Below are positions 1 through 8,576 of a stretch of 64,000 nucleotides of DNA, in pieces. The stretch is from NCBI RefSeq assembly GCF_000702445.1, contig NZ_JNIF01000003.1, positions 2,418,001 to 2,482,000 of the forward strand, written 5' to 3'. This DNA comes from Bryobacter aggregatus MPL3. Lineage in GTDB: Bacteria; Acidobacteriota; Terriglobia; Bryobacterales; Bryobacteraceae. The notes beneath the pieces are model-generated. The model saw only the letters and a program-made list of their open reading frames with translations, was not told the DNA's origin and made no database searches. The position numbers were made by a program, and so were the translations under genes. How positions within the stretch are numbered: the first letter of the stretch is position 1; every line of letters starts with the position of its first letter.

Positions 1-2
1 AA

Positions 3-854
3 GACAACACTCGCCTGCTGCATGCGATGAGTTCGAATCATGTGCAGGCGCTTGCTGAGGGGCAGGGCTGCTATGCCTTTTTCCTGAATGCGCAGGGGCG
101 TATTCAGGGGGATGCGACGATCTTGCGGGTGGGCGCCGATCTCTTGATTGACGTGGAGGCGGTTGCGGCGCAACGGATCTTCCATCATCTGGATCAGTAC
201 ATCATTGCCGATGATGTGACGCTCGAGGACCTCGCGGAATCTCACTTTGAGATTGGCATCGAAGGGCCCGCTGCTCTTGAGGTTGCGGGCGAACTGGGAG
301 TGCCGGCGCCGGAAGGGATTGTCCGCTTTGCGGGCGGCTATGTTGCCCGCTTGAGCGAGACCGGGCTTCCCGGTGTGCGATTGATTCTTCCGGTAGCCGA
401 GCGCGAGACTTGGATCGGGAAATTGCAAGGTGTCGAGCAGGCCGATGATGAGGCTTGGGAAGTTGTGCGGCATGAACAGGGCAAGCCGCGCTTTGGCGTG
501 GAGATTCTGGAGAAGCACCTGATCCAGGAGACCCGCCTGCTGCATGGGGTTCACTTCTCGAAGGGCTGCTATCTGGGCCAGGAGATCGTGGAGCGAGTGC
601 GGGCCCGCGGCGCGGTGCATAAGGGCTTGGCTGCAATCTCGATTGAGACTGCGACGCCTCCTGCTCTTGATACCGAGGTGTTGGGGGAGAAGGGGAAGGT
701 GGGCAACTTGCTGAGTGTGGTGTATTCGCCAGCTGAGGGCAAGACCATCGCGATCGCCATGCTGGCTGTCGATGCCTTGAGCGGCACGCAGCCGATGACG
801 GTAGGTGGGGTGAGCGCCAGCTTGCGGGCGTCTAGTTCGTTTGCGGGCCACTAG
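3..854 (+). CDS. ygfZ: YgfZ/GcvT-like folate-binding protein, 5' end outside window
   Basis: YgfZ-family proteins bind tetrahydrofolate and help assemble or repair iron-sulfur enzymes in the cytoplasm. The reading frame is open to the window edge and the residues before the first ATG (DNTRLLHA) continue the family's N-terminal folate-binding core, so the ATG at position 27 is probably internal and the gene begins upstream. The family signature KGCYLGQE, with its conserved cysteine, is encoded near nucleotides 560-580 and is followed by the usual C-terminal barrel. The last codons encode ASLRASSSFAGH. A related copy of this 3' end recurs about 450 bases downstream. Identification is secure; the true start cannot be seen. 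Confidence 0.9.
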   Translation, partial: DNTRLLHAMSSNHVQALAEGQGCYAFFLNAQGRIQGDATILRVGADLLIDVEAVAAQRIFHHLDQYIIADDVTLEDLAESHFEIGIEGPAALEVAGELGVPAPEGIVRFAGGYVARLSETGLPGVRLILPVAERETWIGKLQGVEQADDEAWEVVRHEQGKPRFGVEILEKHLIQETRLLHGVHFSKGCYLGQEIVERVRARGAVHKGLAAISIETATPPALDTEVLGEKGKVGNLLSVVYSPAEGKTIAIAMLAVDALSGTQPMTVGGVSASLRASSSFAGH

Positions 855-866
855 GGGTTGCCAGGC

Positions 867-879
867 GGGGGGGGGGGGG
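867..879. repeat. G13 homopolymer tract
   Basis: Thirteen consecutive G residues lie 13 bases after the ygfZ stop codon. Such a run is prone to slippage in replication and sequencing. It is intergenic, so no reading frame is switched. Confidence 0.85.
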
Positions 880-975
880 CGCGTTTGAGGAAGAGGCATG
901 CAACGGCCACGCGGGCAAATGTTCTCTTGAGGACTCATCGTTGAGGTCGCAAATTCCTCTTTCGCGTTGAGAGCT

Positions 976-1224
976 TCACAATGTCCAGTTGGATACTGTG
1001 GCATCGGCTGCAGGTGATCCGATGTCGACTGGGGCTACCCAGGCCAAGGCGACAGTGTTCGCGGTGACCTCCTGCACTGGGGGAGTCACGTGGAGCGATA
1101 ACAGATGTCCCAGAGTATCGAGGGCAATATTCGGCAGCACCCACTTGTACCCGGTCTTGCGTTGTAACCGCTCCTGGCCCCGTTCGGCAGGTCGTGCTGC
1201 ATTTGGCCAGGTAACGGAGTCCAT
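976..1224 (-). pseudogene. IS5-family transposase remnant
   Basis: The minus-strand frame encodes a stretch like the DDE region of IS5-family transposases: GYKWVLPNIALDTLGHLLSL followed by HVTPPVQE matches the family pattern in which a G-x-K-x-H-x-x-V-D-T-L-G core is followed by V-T-P-A-N-V-Q-E/D. The key aspartate after ALA is kept, but the reading frame is only 82 codons long and both ends of the transposase are missing. No inverted repeats are recognisable. It is dead mobile DNA between ygfZ and a duplicate of the ygfZ 3' end. Confidence 0.6.
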
Positions 1225-1282
1225 GGAAGACTTCGGGCAGGGATTACTCCGTGACTTCGGCCCGGTTCCTTTCCCTAAGCTG

Positions 1283-1345
1283 AAGGACGGGTCGATTGGG
1301 TTATCGCCAGCTTGCGAGCTTCCAGTGCGTTCGCCGCCCGCTGGT
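1283..1345 (+). pseudogene. Divergent duplicate of the ygfZ 3' end
   Basis: Read on the plus strand this segment gives V-x-W-V-I-ASLRASSAFAARW, which parallels the ygfZ C-terminus V-x-G-V-S-ASLRASSSFAGH. Roughly 32 of 41 bases align across the best part (1304-1344 against about 813-853). It has the same orientation as ygfZ. It overlaps the 3' end of the minus-strand gene at 1301-2182, whose last residues are therefore probably antisense to former ygfZ sequence. Confidence 0.5.
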
Positions 1346-2182
1346 CGCAGGCTTCACTTTGTTTGCGGCCAGGGTGATTCCCTGGTTGTGAGCGGTGGCG
1401 TGTTCGATGCTATGGACGGGAATGGCCAGCGTGTTGAGGTCGAAGTTGGGGTTTGCTGCGAGGTCGAGTTCGAGGTCAAAGTCGCGGTGGAGTGTTTCTT
1501 GGAGCGCTTCGTAGAAGGGCACGATGGATTGCGGATCTTCCACCTGGTAACTGAAGCGGGTGTAGGGGGCGGCTTGCTCGGGACTAGGAACTTTCGTGAG
1601 TCCGGTCAGGATGTTGACGAAGCCGTTGGGCGGTGGGGCCGCGAGGATCGGGAGGTAGGCATTCCAACTGGGTTCGTTTGAACGGAAGGCGGGGAGCAGG
1701 TCATACTTCTTGGGAAGCTTCTGGCAGAAAGCGATCGCTGCGGGGTCAGTGGCCGGGATGCTGCAGAGGCTTTCTTGTTTTGCTGTTCTTGCAAAGAGTT
1801 CGGGATAAAGATGGCGCAGGATGGTGGGGAGATTTGCTTCAAGTTCGATGGCCGTGATGAGGATTTCTCGCTCCCCAGCCGGACGGGCTCGGGCCAAGAG
1901 CATCGGGGAGGGGAAGAGCGTTGATTCCGGGGCAGAACTCGGGACGATCTGGAGCAGCCAGGGCGCGACGACGAGGAAGAAGCTGGTAGGGTTTGCGGGG
2001 TGTGGGAGGAGAGTGTGCGGGTAGGGCTGGAGGCCGTTGCCACGCAAGCTAGGAAGCTCTTTGGCCAAGAGGCCGCGCAGGTCGTTGGACCAGACACGGC
2101 CTCTTGTGATTTTGAAAACCAGGTCGGCAATTGCAACTGCTTCGCTAGGTTTGACGGGCGGGAGCAGTTGCAAGGGAGTCAT
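1301..2182 (-). CDS. Conserved-looking hypothetical protein downstream of galU
   Basis: I do not recognise this 293-residue protein. It has no signal peptide or membrane segment, and is rich in proline and leucine, with a first part resembling a compact alpha/beta domain. It starts with ATG nine bases after the galU stop codon in the same direction, so the two are probably co-transcribed. The C-terminal tail (TSGRRTHWKLASWR) is encoded on the strand opposite a degenerate copy of the ygfZ 3' end, so the natural C-terminus may have been lost and replaced. The tight spacing to galU and the clean frame over 880 bases support a real gene; its function is unknown. Confidence 0.6.
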   Translation of the reverse strand: MTPLQLLPPVKPSEAVAIADLVFKITRGRVWSNDLRGLLAKELPSLRGNGLQPYPHTLLPHPANPTSFFLVVAPWLLQIVPSSAPESTLFPSPMLLARARPAGEREILITAIELEANLPTILRHLYPELFARTAKQESLCSIPATDPAAIAFCQKLPKKYDLLPAFRSNEPSWNAYLPILAAPPPNGFVNILTGLTKVPSPEQAAPYTRFSYQVEDPQSIVPFYEALQETLHRDFDLELDLAANPNFDLNTLAIPVHSIEHATAHNQGITLAANKVKPATSGRRTHWKLASWR

Positions 2183-2191
2183 GGGTGGAGC

Positions 2192-3076
2192 CTACAGCTT
2201 GAGGCCCTTCAGATATTCCCGGAAGGGTTCGCCGAGGTCTTTTCGTTGCAGTGCGAATTCGACGGTGGCCTTGAGGAAGCCGAGCTTGTCGCCGGCATCG
2301 TGGCGGGTGCCTTCAAAACGATAGCCATAGATGGGGCGCGAGCGCAACAGGTGGCGCAAGCCGTCGGTGAGTTGGATTTCGCCGATGGCGCCGGGGCCAA
2401 CGGCTTCGATGGAATCGAAAATTTCGGGCGTCAGAATATAACGCCCGATGATGGCGAGATTCGAGGGCGCGTCTTCGGGCTTCGGCTTCTCGACCAGGTT
2501 GCGGATGCGGTACAGCCGGTTCTGGCTGCCGTTGTGGGGAACGGGTTCCGCATCGACCACACCGTAGGCGGAGATGAGTTCCTTGGGCACTTCCATGAGG
2601 GCGACGACGCTGGCGCCGTAGAACTCATAGACGTCGAGGAGCTGGCGGATGCAGGGCACTTCGCTATCGATGACGTCATCGGCGAGTACGACACAGAAGG
2701 GTTCGTTGCCGACGAGTTCGCGCGAGCGCAGGACGGCGTGTCCGAGCCCGAGTGCCTCTTTCTGGCGGACATAGGAGACGTCGATCATGTCGGAGATGGA
2801 TCGCACTGCGGCGAGCATGTCCTTCTTGCCCTTCATCTCGAGGGTGTGCTCGAGTTCGAAGGAGACGTCGAAATGATCTTCAATCGCGGACTTGCCACGT
2901 CCAGTGACGATGATCATGTTCTGGATGCCAGAATGCAACGCTTCTTCGACGCCGTACTGGATGATCGGCTTGTCTACGAGCGGGAGCATTTCTTTGGGGC
3001 TGGCCTTCGTGGCTGGGAGGAATCGCGTACCGAGTCCCGCAGCTGGGAAGACGGCCTTTCGGACCTTTGAAATCAT
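2192..3076 (-). CDS. galU: UTP-glucose-1-phosphate uridylyltransferase
   Basis: GalU makes UDP-glucose from UTP and glucose-1-phosphate, feeding cell-envelope polysaccharide synthesis. The 294-residue length is typical. The N-terminal nucleotide-binding signature FPAAGLGTRFLPATKA is at residues 9-24, followed by PKEMLPLVDKPIIQYGVEEA, both diagnostic of the bacterial GalU family. LVEKPKPEDAPSNLAIIGRY in the C-terminal half is the sugar-binding region. Transcription is to the left, with the hypothetical gene at 1301-2182 following closely. No frameshift or missing residue was seen. Confidence 0.97.
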   Translation of the reverse strand: MISKVRKAVFPAAGLGTRFLPATKASPKEMLPLVDKPIIQYGVEEALHSGIQNMIIVTGRGKSAIEDHFDVSFELEHTLEMKGKKDMLAAVRSISDMIDVSYVRQKEALGLGHAVLRSRELVGNEPFCVVLADDVIDSEVPCIRQLLDVYEFYGASVVALMEVPKELISAYGVVDAEPVPHNGSQNRLYRIRNLVEKPKPEDAPSNLAIIGRYILTPEIFDSIEAVGPGAIGEIQLTDGLRHLLRSRPIYGYRFEGTRHDAGDKLGFLKATVEFALQRKDLGEPFREYLKGLKL

Positions 3077-3174
3077 GCAGTTCCATTGTACTTAACGATT
3101 GTTGAGGATTTATTTCCGGCTTTTCGACTATTTCCGATTGCCTTCCCGCCAGGATTCAGATAGAAATTGGAAAC

Positions 3175-3657
3175 ATGACCGACCCCAGGGTCGAACTCGC
3201 GATCCAATTGTTCCAGGATGCCTACCAGATGCAAATGCAAGGTGAGCTGGACGTCGCGATGGACCTATATAAGAAATCGATCACGATTCACCCGACCGCA
3301 GAAGCATACACTTTTCTCGGATGGGCTTATCGTTTTCAGGGCCGGCTCGACGATGCGATTCTCGAGTGCAAACATGCGATCGAGATCGATCCGACTTTTG
3401 GCAACCCGTATAACGATATTGGCGCTTATCTGATTGAGAAGGGGAATGTGGACGATGCGATTCCGTGGCTGGAGAAGGCGACGAAGAGCATTCGCTACGA
3501 CAGCTATCACTACCCCTGGTATAACCTTGGCCGGGCGTATGCCGCGAAAGATATGTACCGAAGAGCACAAGACTGTTTCCAGCAGGCCGTAGACATTGAG
3601 CCGGATTACACGATGGCGAAGCAGGCACTGGCAAAGGTGAAACGCATGATCCAGTAG
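3175..3657 (+). CDS. TPR-repeat protein
   Basis: This 160-residue protein is almost entirely tetratricopeptide repeats, at about residues 12-45, 42-75, 77-108 and 115-152; AYTFLGWAYRFQGRLDDAI and PWYNLGRAYAAKDMYRRAQ show the W/L-G-Y-A spacing. TPRs form helical scaffolds for protein binding. There is no signal peptide, so a cytoplasmic adaptor role is likely. It is divergent from galU with about 98 bases between the starts, leaving room for back-to-back promoters, and a hairpin terminator follows. The partner is not evident. Confidence 0.85.
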   Translation: MTDPRVELAIQLFQDAYQMQMQGELDVAMDLYKKSITIHPTAEAYTFLGWAYRFQGRLDDAILECKHAIEIDPTFGNPYNDIGAYLIEKGNVDDAIPWLEKATKSIRYDSYHYPWYNLGRAYAAKDMYRRAQDCFQQAVDIEPDYTMAKQALAKVKRMIQ

Positions 3658-3680
3658 TTGCTTGGTTGAGTTTGACGAAG

Positions 3681-3708
3681 AAGGCGGCCTGAGAGGGTCG
3701 CCTTTTCT
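3681..3708 (+). terminator. Rho-independent terminator after the TPR gene
   Basis: A nine-pair stem, 3681-3689 (AAGGCGGCC) with 3696-3704 (GGTCGCCTT, one G-U pair), encloses a six-base loop and is followed by T residues (TTTTCT). It lies 24 bases after the stop codon at 3657. Confidence 0.75.
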
Positions 3709-3710
3709 AT

Positions 3711-4363
3711 TAGGTTGGGGATAGCCAGTGTTTGTTGATGACTCCGCGCATGGTTTCGGTGTCGTCCAGGACCCTACGGTAGATGGCCTTGTAGTGGTGT
3801 GCGGCGGTTTTCTCGATCGTCTCCCGGGCGCTTTTTCCTCAAGGATTTCCGCTAATCCAGTGAGTTCCCAGAAGCAAACGATCAGGTGCAGATAGGACGA
3901 GAATTTATCTCGAGCGCCATGGGGCGGCGTTGTTCGCAAAATCGGGATATAGGGCTTCCAGTTCCTTGACGGGTTGTCTGATGGCGGTCGCATGCGAGTC
4001 TTCATACCAGTGGCTCTGTTCGTGGATGAAATTGGCGAGAAGAGATGCGTTGCTGTGGCGGCTTCCTGTGCTGAGAGTCAGAACCGGATAACTGTGGGGG
4101 ATCTGCTTCTCGTCGATCAAGATCGCAGTGGTGAAGGTCCATTTTCTTAAGTCGTAACGCGCCAGTACTGCAGGAGCCGCTGTTGAGTTTCTTGTTCTGA
4201 TACAGAGTTGTGCGCCAAGGTAATTTTGAAGTCCGCACACCATAAGGTGAGGGTAGATGCGAACCAGAATCAGAACAAGATTTGGGGCTTTCACTTTTGC
4301 TCCTTTGGGCTGAGTGCCTCTAAAATACGGCGACTTGGCGCGCCCGTTACGCGTGCTTTTCAA
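3711..4363 (-). pseudogene. Frameshifted HExxH-type protein gene
   Basis: Three minus-strand reading frames join into one former protein. The first (4363-3905) holds ANFIHEQSHWYED, an HExxH-like zinc motif, and ends in PVKELEALYPDF. The next gives KFSSYLHLIVCFWELTGLAE, and the last ETIEKTAAHHYKAIYRRVL ending at 3711. Two small indels separate the parts. Together they would make a protein of about 200 residues resembling small bacterial proteins with a HEQ-x-H metal site, but I cannot name the family. Two frameshifts within 250 bases make it very unlikely to be functional. Confidence 0.55.
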
Positions 4364-5294
4364 CTGGCTCCGCTGGTCCGCAAGATGCTTGAGGAGCGAG
4401 GCTGCAGATCCTGGATCTTAAGGTGATTTACCAATCTGCGGTGTTTTTGGGGGCGAAAGCGGGAGTCCATCCGATTGAAAGCAATGGAGATAGGTGCTTG
4501 GTAGGTTCGTTCCGCCGCCTAGATTGAGTATGTAGGAACGGGGTACGGGTTTTGAGGGCGACTTGGGTTAAGTCTTTTGGAATCAGCGAAAAATATTCTG
4601 GAAAATCTGTGACTGGCTCTCAGGAGACTGGCTGGCGAAGTGCACTGGGACTTTAGAAGCGGGAATTGCCTCTTAAATGAAAGCGAGTGGGTTCGCGTCT
4701 GTTTCGGGCAGACTGCCTTGAGATTGATGGAAACTTCGACAAAATCGAGGTCGGCGATGCGTTGGTGGTAATCACGAAAGTCATCGCGGAGGATCCTGTC
4801 CTGTAATCTTGGGGTGAATTTCGCTGCAAGTGAGACTGCGGTGGGCGCTGGTCCATGCTGCCCTCTTCAAGGCTAATCCTTCTCTTTGTGACTGCGTAGG
4901 AGACTCGACCTTACCGCCTTTGTAGGTGCTGAAGAAGGCTTCGCGAGCGCGGTAGAGATCGACTTGATCGCTCGCCAGAAGGCGCTTGTGACTTCAGTCT
5001 ATTGGGAAGGCACTCGGCCAGTGATGCAGTCTTTGAGCGAGAAGATCTCGAATGTGTTGGCAACGCGGAGGAGACGGAAGCATTTGCTGCCGTGTTCGGT
5101 CGCCATGATTTCGAAATGACTGAGACCGCAGCCGATCTTCCGCCGGGGAGGTACTGTTTTAGGACGTCTCGGAAGAAGGCGCTCGCTTTTCCGGTAGCAC
5201 GCGATGTATCGAAACGACGGGCCTCAGCGTGTGAGTTGAAGGGGACGGAGCGATCGTGAACTTTGAGCATTTTGAGAGGTTGCGGTGACTTCTC
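4364..5294. other. About 930 bases with no convincing gene
   Basis: Only short frames without clear protein-like composition are present on either strand. A stretch near 5000-5130 (plus strand, around HGSKCFRLLRVANTFEIFSL in reverse sense) looks as if it could once have been coding, but no family is recognisable. It appears to be decayed DNA next to an IS630-type insertion. Confidence 0.5.
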
Positions 5295-5296
5295 TA

Positions 5297-6484
5297 GTGT
5301 CCTGAGTCCTAAGTGGCTGGCATAATATAACCGCTTGTTCTATGGTTGAAGCATGGAAGCGAAGCGAGGACGACCCAAGAAGCAGGAGTTGGTGGTAACC
5401 GAGCAGCAACGGGAAGAGTTGGAACGGTTGGTGCGGCAGCCAAGAAAATCCCGAGCAACAGCGTTTCGGGCACGAATCATCCTGGAATGCGACGGCGGAT
5501 TGAGTAACGCCGCAGTTGCGGCGAAGCTGAGGACAACTGGGTTTACTGTTGGATTCTGGCGTAATCGTTTCATTGTGGGCGGGATCTCAACTTTGGGAGA
5601 TGAGCCTCGGCCCGGGGCGCCACGAGAAATCGGCGACGACAAGATTGAGCAGGTCGTCCGGCTCACACTGGAGAAGGCCCCCAAGGGAGCAACCCATTGG
5701 TCCAGCCGAATGCTGGCGACGAGAACAGGACTGAGTCAATCCACCATCAGCCGCATCTGGCGTGCCTTTGGTCTGAAGCCACATCGAAGCGAAACCTTCC
5801 AGTTGTCGAACGATCCGTTGCTGGTTGACAAAGTGCGGGACATTATTGGGCTCTATCTGTCGCCCCCGCATCATGCGTTGGTGCTGTGCGTGGATGAGAA
5901 AAGTCAGATCCAGGCGCTAAGCCGGAACCAACCCGTGTTGCCGCTACGAAGCGGTCAACTTGAGCGCCGCACGCACGACTATCAACGACATGGAGTGACC
6001 AGTCTGTTTGCGGCTCTGGATATCGCCACCGGCCGGGTATTGGGCAAATGCTATCGCCGTCATCGCTCTGTAGAGTTCCTCGATTTCTTGAAAAAAATCG
6101 ATGCGGCCGCCCCTGCCGACCTGGATGTCCATCTGGTGCTGGATAACTACGGAACGCACAAGACCGCCAAGGTTCGACAGTGGCTCCAAAAGAGGCCCCG
6201 GTATCATCTGCACTTTACTCCCACACATGCCTCTTGGTTGAACCAAGTCGAACGCTGGTTTGCGTTGTTGACACAACGGCAAATCAAGCGTGGCTCTCAT
6301 CGAAGCGTCTCGGAACTAGAGGACGCTATTCGGAAGTTCATTGCCGTGCACAACGAGCAACCCAAACCATTCCTCTGGACCAAATCTGCCTCTCAAATTC
6401 TTGAGTCCATCGCCCGCTTTGCTTCAACCACCCTTGCCGCCCATCAACCGAACACTTCTGCTAGAAATCAATGACTCAGGAGAC
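5297..6484 (+). mobile_element. Complete IS630-family insertion sequence with TA target duplication
   Basis: Twelve-base inverted repeats GTGTCCTGAGTC (5297-5308) and GACTCAGGAGAC (6473-6484) match at 11 of 12 positions. They are flanked by TA at 5295-5296 and TA at 6485-6486, the target duplication expected of IS630/Tc1-type elements. The single transposase gene fills the interior and its stop codon overlaps the right inverted repeat. All parts needed for transposition look intact. Confidence 0.88.
5353..6474 (+). CDS. IS630-family DDE transposase
   Basis: The 373-residue transposase has an N-terminal helix-turn-helix region (about residues 15-150; [17 protein letters not shown] and [16 protein letters not shown]) and a DDE catalytic domain. 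The triad is D181 ([11 protein letters not shown]), D264 ([10 protein letters not shown]) and E300 ([10 protein letters not shown]), with 35 residues between the last two, as in IS630. The ATG at 5353 lies 56 bases inside the left end. No frameshift is present, so it is probably active or recently active. It would cut at its inverted repeats and insert at TA dinucleotides. Confidence 0.95.
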   Translation: MEAKRGRPKKQELVVTEQQREELERLVRQPRKSRATAFRARIILECDGGLSNAAVAAKLRTTGFTVGFWRNRFIVGGISTLGDEPRPGAPREIGDDKIEQVVRLTLEKAPKGATHWSSRMLATRTGLSQSTISRIWRAFGLKPHRSETFQLSNDPLLVDKVRDIIGLYLSPPHHALVLCVDEKSQIQALSRNQPVLPLRSGQLERRTHDYQRHGVTSLFAALDIATGRVLGKCYRRHRSVEFLDFLKKIDAAAPADLDVHLVLDNYGTHKTAKVRQWLQKRPRYHLHFTPTHASWLNQVERWFALLTQRQIKRGSHRSVSELEDAIRKFIAVHNEQPKPFLWTKSASQILESIARFASTTLAAHQPNTSARNQ

Positions 6485-6487
6485 TAG

Positions 6488-7074
6488 AAGCGGTCTCATA
6501 AACCACCACGGGGCGGAATCTGGGAATCTAAAAGAGCTCGGGTGATTAGCGCGGACGAGTATGCGCGGACGAGGGGACTTAAAGGACGACCAATGGGAAG
6601 TCGTGGAGCCGGTGTTGCGTCCGCAGCGCCGGGAGGATCAGCGTGGCAGTCCGTGGCACGATACTCGATGCGTGTGGAACGGGGTGTTGTGGGTTTTAGG
6701 GAGTGGGGTGCAGTGGCGTGAACTGCCGGAAAGATATCCCCATCCCAGACCTGTCACCGGCGTTTTCAACCGTGGGTGCGAAATTGGCCCCACCCGTCGC
6801 GGCAAGGGCACGAAGATCATCGCTATCGCCGCTGGTGACAGTCTTCCTCTCGCGGTTGCTGTCGACAGCGCTTCGCCGGCCGGGTGTCAGCTTGTGGAAG
6901 ACGTTCTGGCCGGAAGCTTCCTCGATGAGATGCCCAAGCGACTCATCGGAGACAACGCCTACGACTCAGACAAGCTCGACGAAAAGCTTGCCGAAGAGTA
7001 CGGCATCGAGATGATCGCGCCGAACCGGCGCAACCGGGGCAAGACTCAGGATGGACGACCACTGCGCCGCTACC
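6488..7074 (+). pseudogene. IS5-family transposase, internally deleted
   Basis: The start (DLKDDQWEVVEPVLRPQRR, then GVLWVLGSGVQWRELPERYP) and the DDE part (GPTRRGKGTKI, AVDSASPAGCQLVE, LIGDNAYDSDKLDE, IAPNRRNRGKTQDGR) belong to an IS5-family (IS1031/IS427-like) transposase. About 50 residues are missing in between, and TCHRRFQPWVR is readable only in a neighbouring frame, so there is a deletion plus a frameshift. The left end may lie near 6488 (GAAGCGGTCTCATAAACC). The right end is gone: from about 7075 the sequence becomes a RAYT gene, showing that this element landed in or recombined with that RAYT. Confidence 0.8.
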
Positions 7075-7688
7075 GGGCAGTAATCGCCAGAATATTTTCT
7101 ACTCGATCCAGGATCGCCAGACTCATCTGAGTCTGCTCCGGACAAATTTAAGGGAGGCCGAGGTGAGGGTCCTTGCTTATTGCCTGATGACGAATCATGT
7201 GCACTTTGTGCTCGTTCCGGAGCGGACCGATTCTCTGGCTATGCTGTTTCGGCGAGTACACGGCGCCAATGCGCAATCGCTGAATGCGAGGCGCGGTAGT
7301 ACTTTGGCAGAACCGTTATTACTCGTGTCCTATGTCAGAGAGTCGCTTGTGGCTGGGGATTCGGTATGTGGATGCGAATCCAGTGCGGGCTGCGATGGTG
7401 GAGAGGGTCGAGGAGTACCGGTGGTCGAGCGCTGCGGTGCATCTGGGCAGCGCTGAGGACAGGAGCGGGGGTTTTTGGCGAGATGCTGGCGGGGCGACCC
7501 AGTGGAAGGAACTGCCTTCTGCTCCGGATCGGGCGGCGGAGACGCACTTGCTGCGACGCTGCACTTACGCCGGTCGACCTTTTGGAGAGGAGGTGTTTGT
7601 GGAGAGGATGGAGATGGCGTTTCAGCGGAAGTGGCGGAGGTGGAGTTTTGAGAAGGCGCTGGGTGGCCGTACGTTGTCTGCGAGTTAG
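7075..7688 (+). pseudogene. RAYT transposase copy 1, 5'-truncated and frameshifted
   Basis: From SNRQNIFYSIQDRQTHLSLL (7079 on) through VRVLAYCLMTNHVHFVLVPE this copy matches the intact RAYT at 13108-13797, keeping the HVH metal-binding motif. A one-base shift near 7285-7310 moves the rest (LWQNRYYSCPMSES to FEKALGG) into another frame. The first 20-25 codons, including the YHVTQRG start of the domain, are replaced by the IS5-family remnant. A REP element follows six bases after the stop. It cannot make an active protein but marks an older RAYT insertion. Confidence 0.85.
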
Positions 7689-7693
7689 GCGAA

Positions 7694-7754
7694 GGGGACG
7701 GAGCTGACTGCTGGTTTGGGCGGAAATGCGAAGTGCTTGATGCGGGCTGTCCCC
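7694..7754 (+). repeat. REP element A
   Basis: A 61-base member of the window's REP family. The family starts GGGGACGGAGCTGACTGG, has a centre like GAAATGCGAAGTGCTTGATG and ends GGGCTGTCCCC, so the ends are imperfect inverted repeats. It is followed at 7755-7790 by tandem GGGGTCA-like units. Confidence 0.85.
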
Positions 7755-7778
7755 CTCGGGGGTCAGGGGGGTCAGGGG

Positions 7779-8444
7779 TCAGGTCAGGTGATCGAGGAAT
7801 GCCTGCTGCAGCAGCTCTTGCACTTCAGTATCGGAGGTCTGAGAGAAATCTTCGTACCAGTTGCCCACTGAGTAAAACGGCGCCGGTGTCTGCAGGCAAA
7901 CCACCTCGTCAACGTACTGCCGAAGCTCCTCACAGGCTTTGCTCGAGGCGACGGGTACAGCAACAATGACACGCTTCGGCTCTTTTGCTTCGACGGCTCG
8001 AACTGCTGCCAACATCGAAGCCCCGGTGGCCAAACCATCGTCCACCAAGATCACGATTCGCCCTTTGATTGCTAAGGCCGGCCGTCCACCACGGTAGAGC
8101 TTCTCCCGGCGTGTCATCTCCTGTTGCTCCCGTGCAATGATCTGCTCCACTTGAACAGGAGAAATTTTGAAATCTGAAATCAGCGCTTGGTTGAGGACGC
8201 GCGTACCGCCACTGGCGATGGCCCCCATTGCCAACTCTTCCTGACCCGGCACTCCGATCTTACGGACCAGGAAGAGATCCAGGTCTGCTGCCAATGCGCA
8301 AGCAACCTCAAATCCGACAGGAACGCCGCCACGAGGAAGTGCCAGTACAAGGGGAGTTGCCTCAAAGGCAAGACTTTGCAGCTGGCTGCCCAGCGCCTTG
8401 CCGGCGTGAATGCGGTCGCGAAAGAGCGGATCGCCAAGCATCAT
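7779..8444 (-). CDS. Predicted phosphoribosyltransferase (COG1926 type)
   Basis: This 221-residue protein belongs to the type I phosphoribosyltransferase fold. The PRPP-binding signature VILVDDGLATGASM is at about residues 129-142, and LPRGGVPVGFEVA plus KIGVPGQEELAMGAIA near the N-terminus are typical of the stress-associated COG1926 group, whose substrate is unknown. The upstream GAGGAG fits an ATG start at 8444 or 8441 better than the GTG at 8447. The gene lies downstream of an Hsp20 gene in the same orientation, a pairing that suggests stress-linked expression. The 3' end abuts a REP and its simple-repeat tail, so the last few codons may not be ancestral. Confidence 0.9.
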   Translation of the reverse strand: MMLGDPLFRDRIHAGKALGSQLQSLAFEATPLVLALPRGGVPVGFEVACALAADLDLFLVRKIGVPGQEELAMGAIASGGTRVLNQALISDFKISPVQVEQIIAREQQEMTRREKLYRGGRPALAIKGRIVILVDDGLATGASMLAAVRAVEAKEPKRVIVAVPVASSKACEELRQYVDEVVCLQTPAPFYSVGNWYEDFSQTSDTEVQELLQQAFLDHLT

Positions 8445-8576
8445 CACTCCTCGGTTCCCTGGAACGCCGATCTAGAATTGGTCTCTTACTACAAGACCCA
8501 AAGCAGCAAGGATCTGGATGACTTGACGGTTCTGCCATGCTGTCGCTCTTACTGCCTGGATTGTGCGCGGTGAAGA

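Noticed and set aside
989-1681. 230-codon plus-strand frame
   Set aside because: It spans the IS5-family remnant and the 3' end of the minus-strand gene in antisense; composition is not protein-like.
2000-3070. 356-codon plus-strand frame
   Set aside because: It lies opposite galU and has the same acidic, glycine-rich antisense composition.
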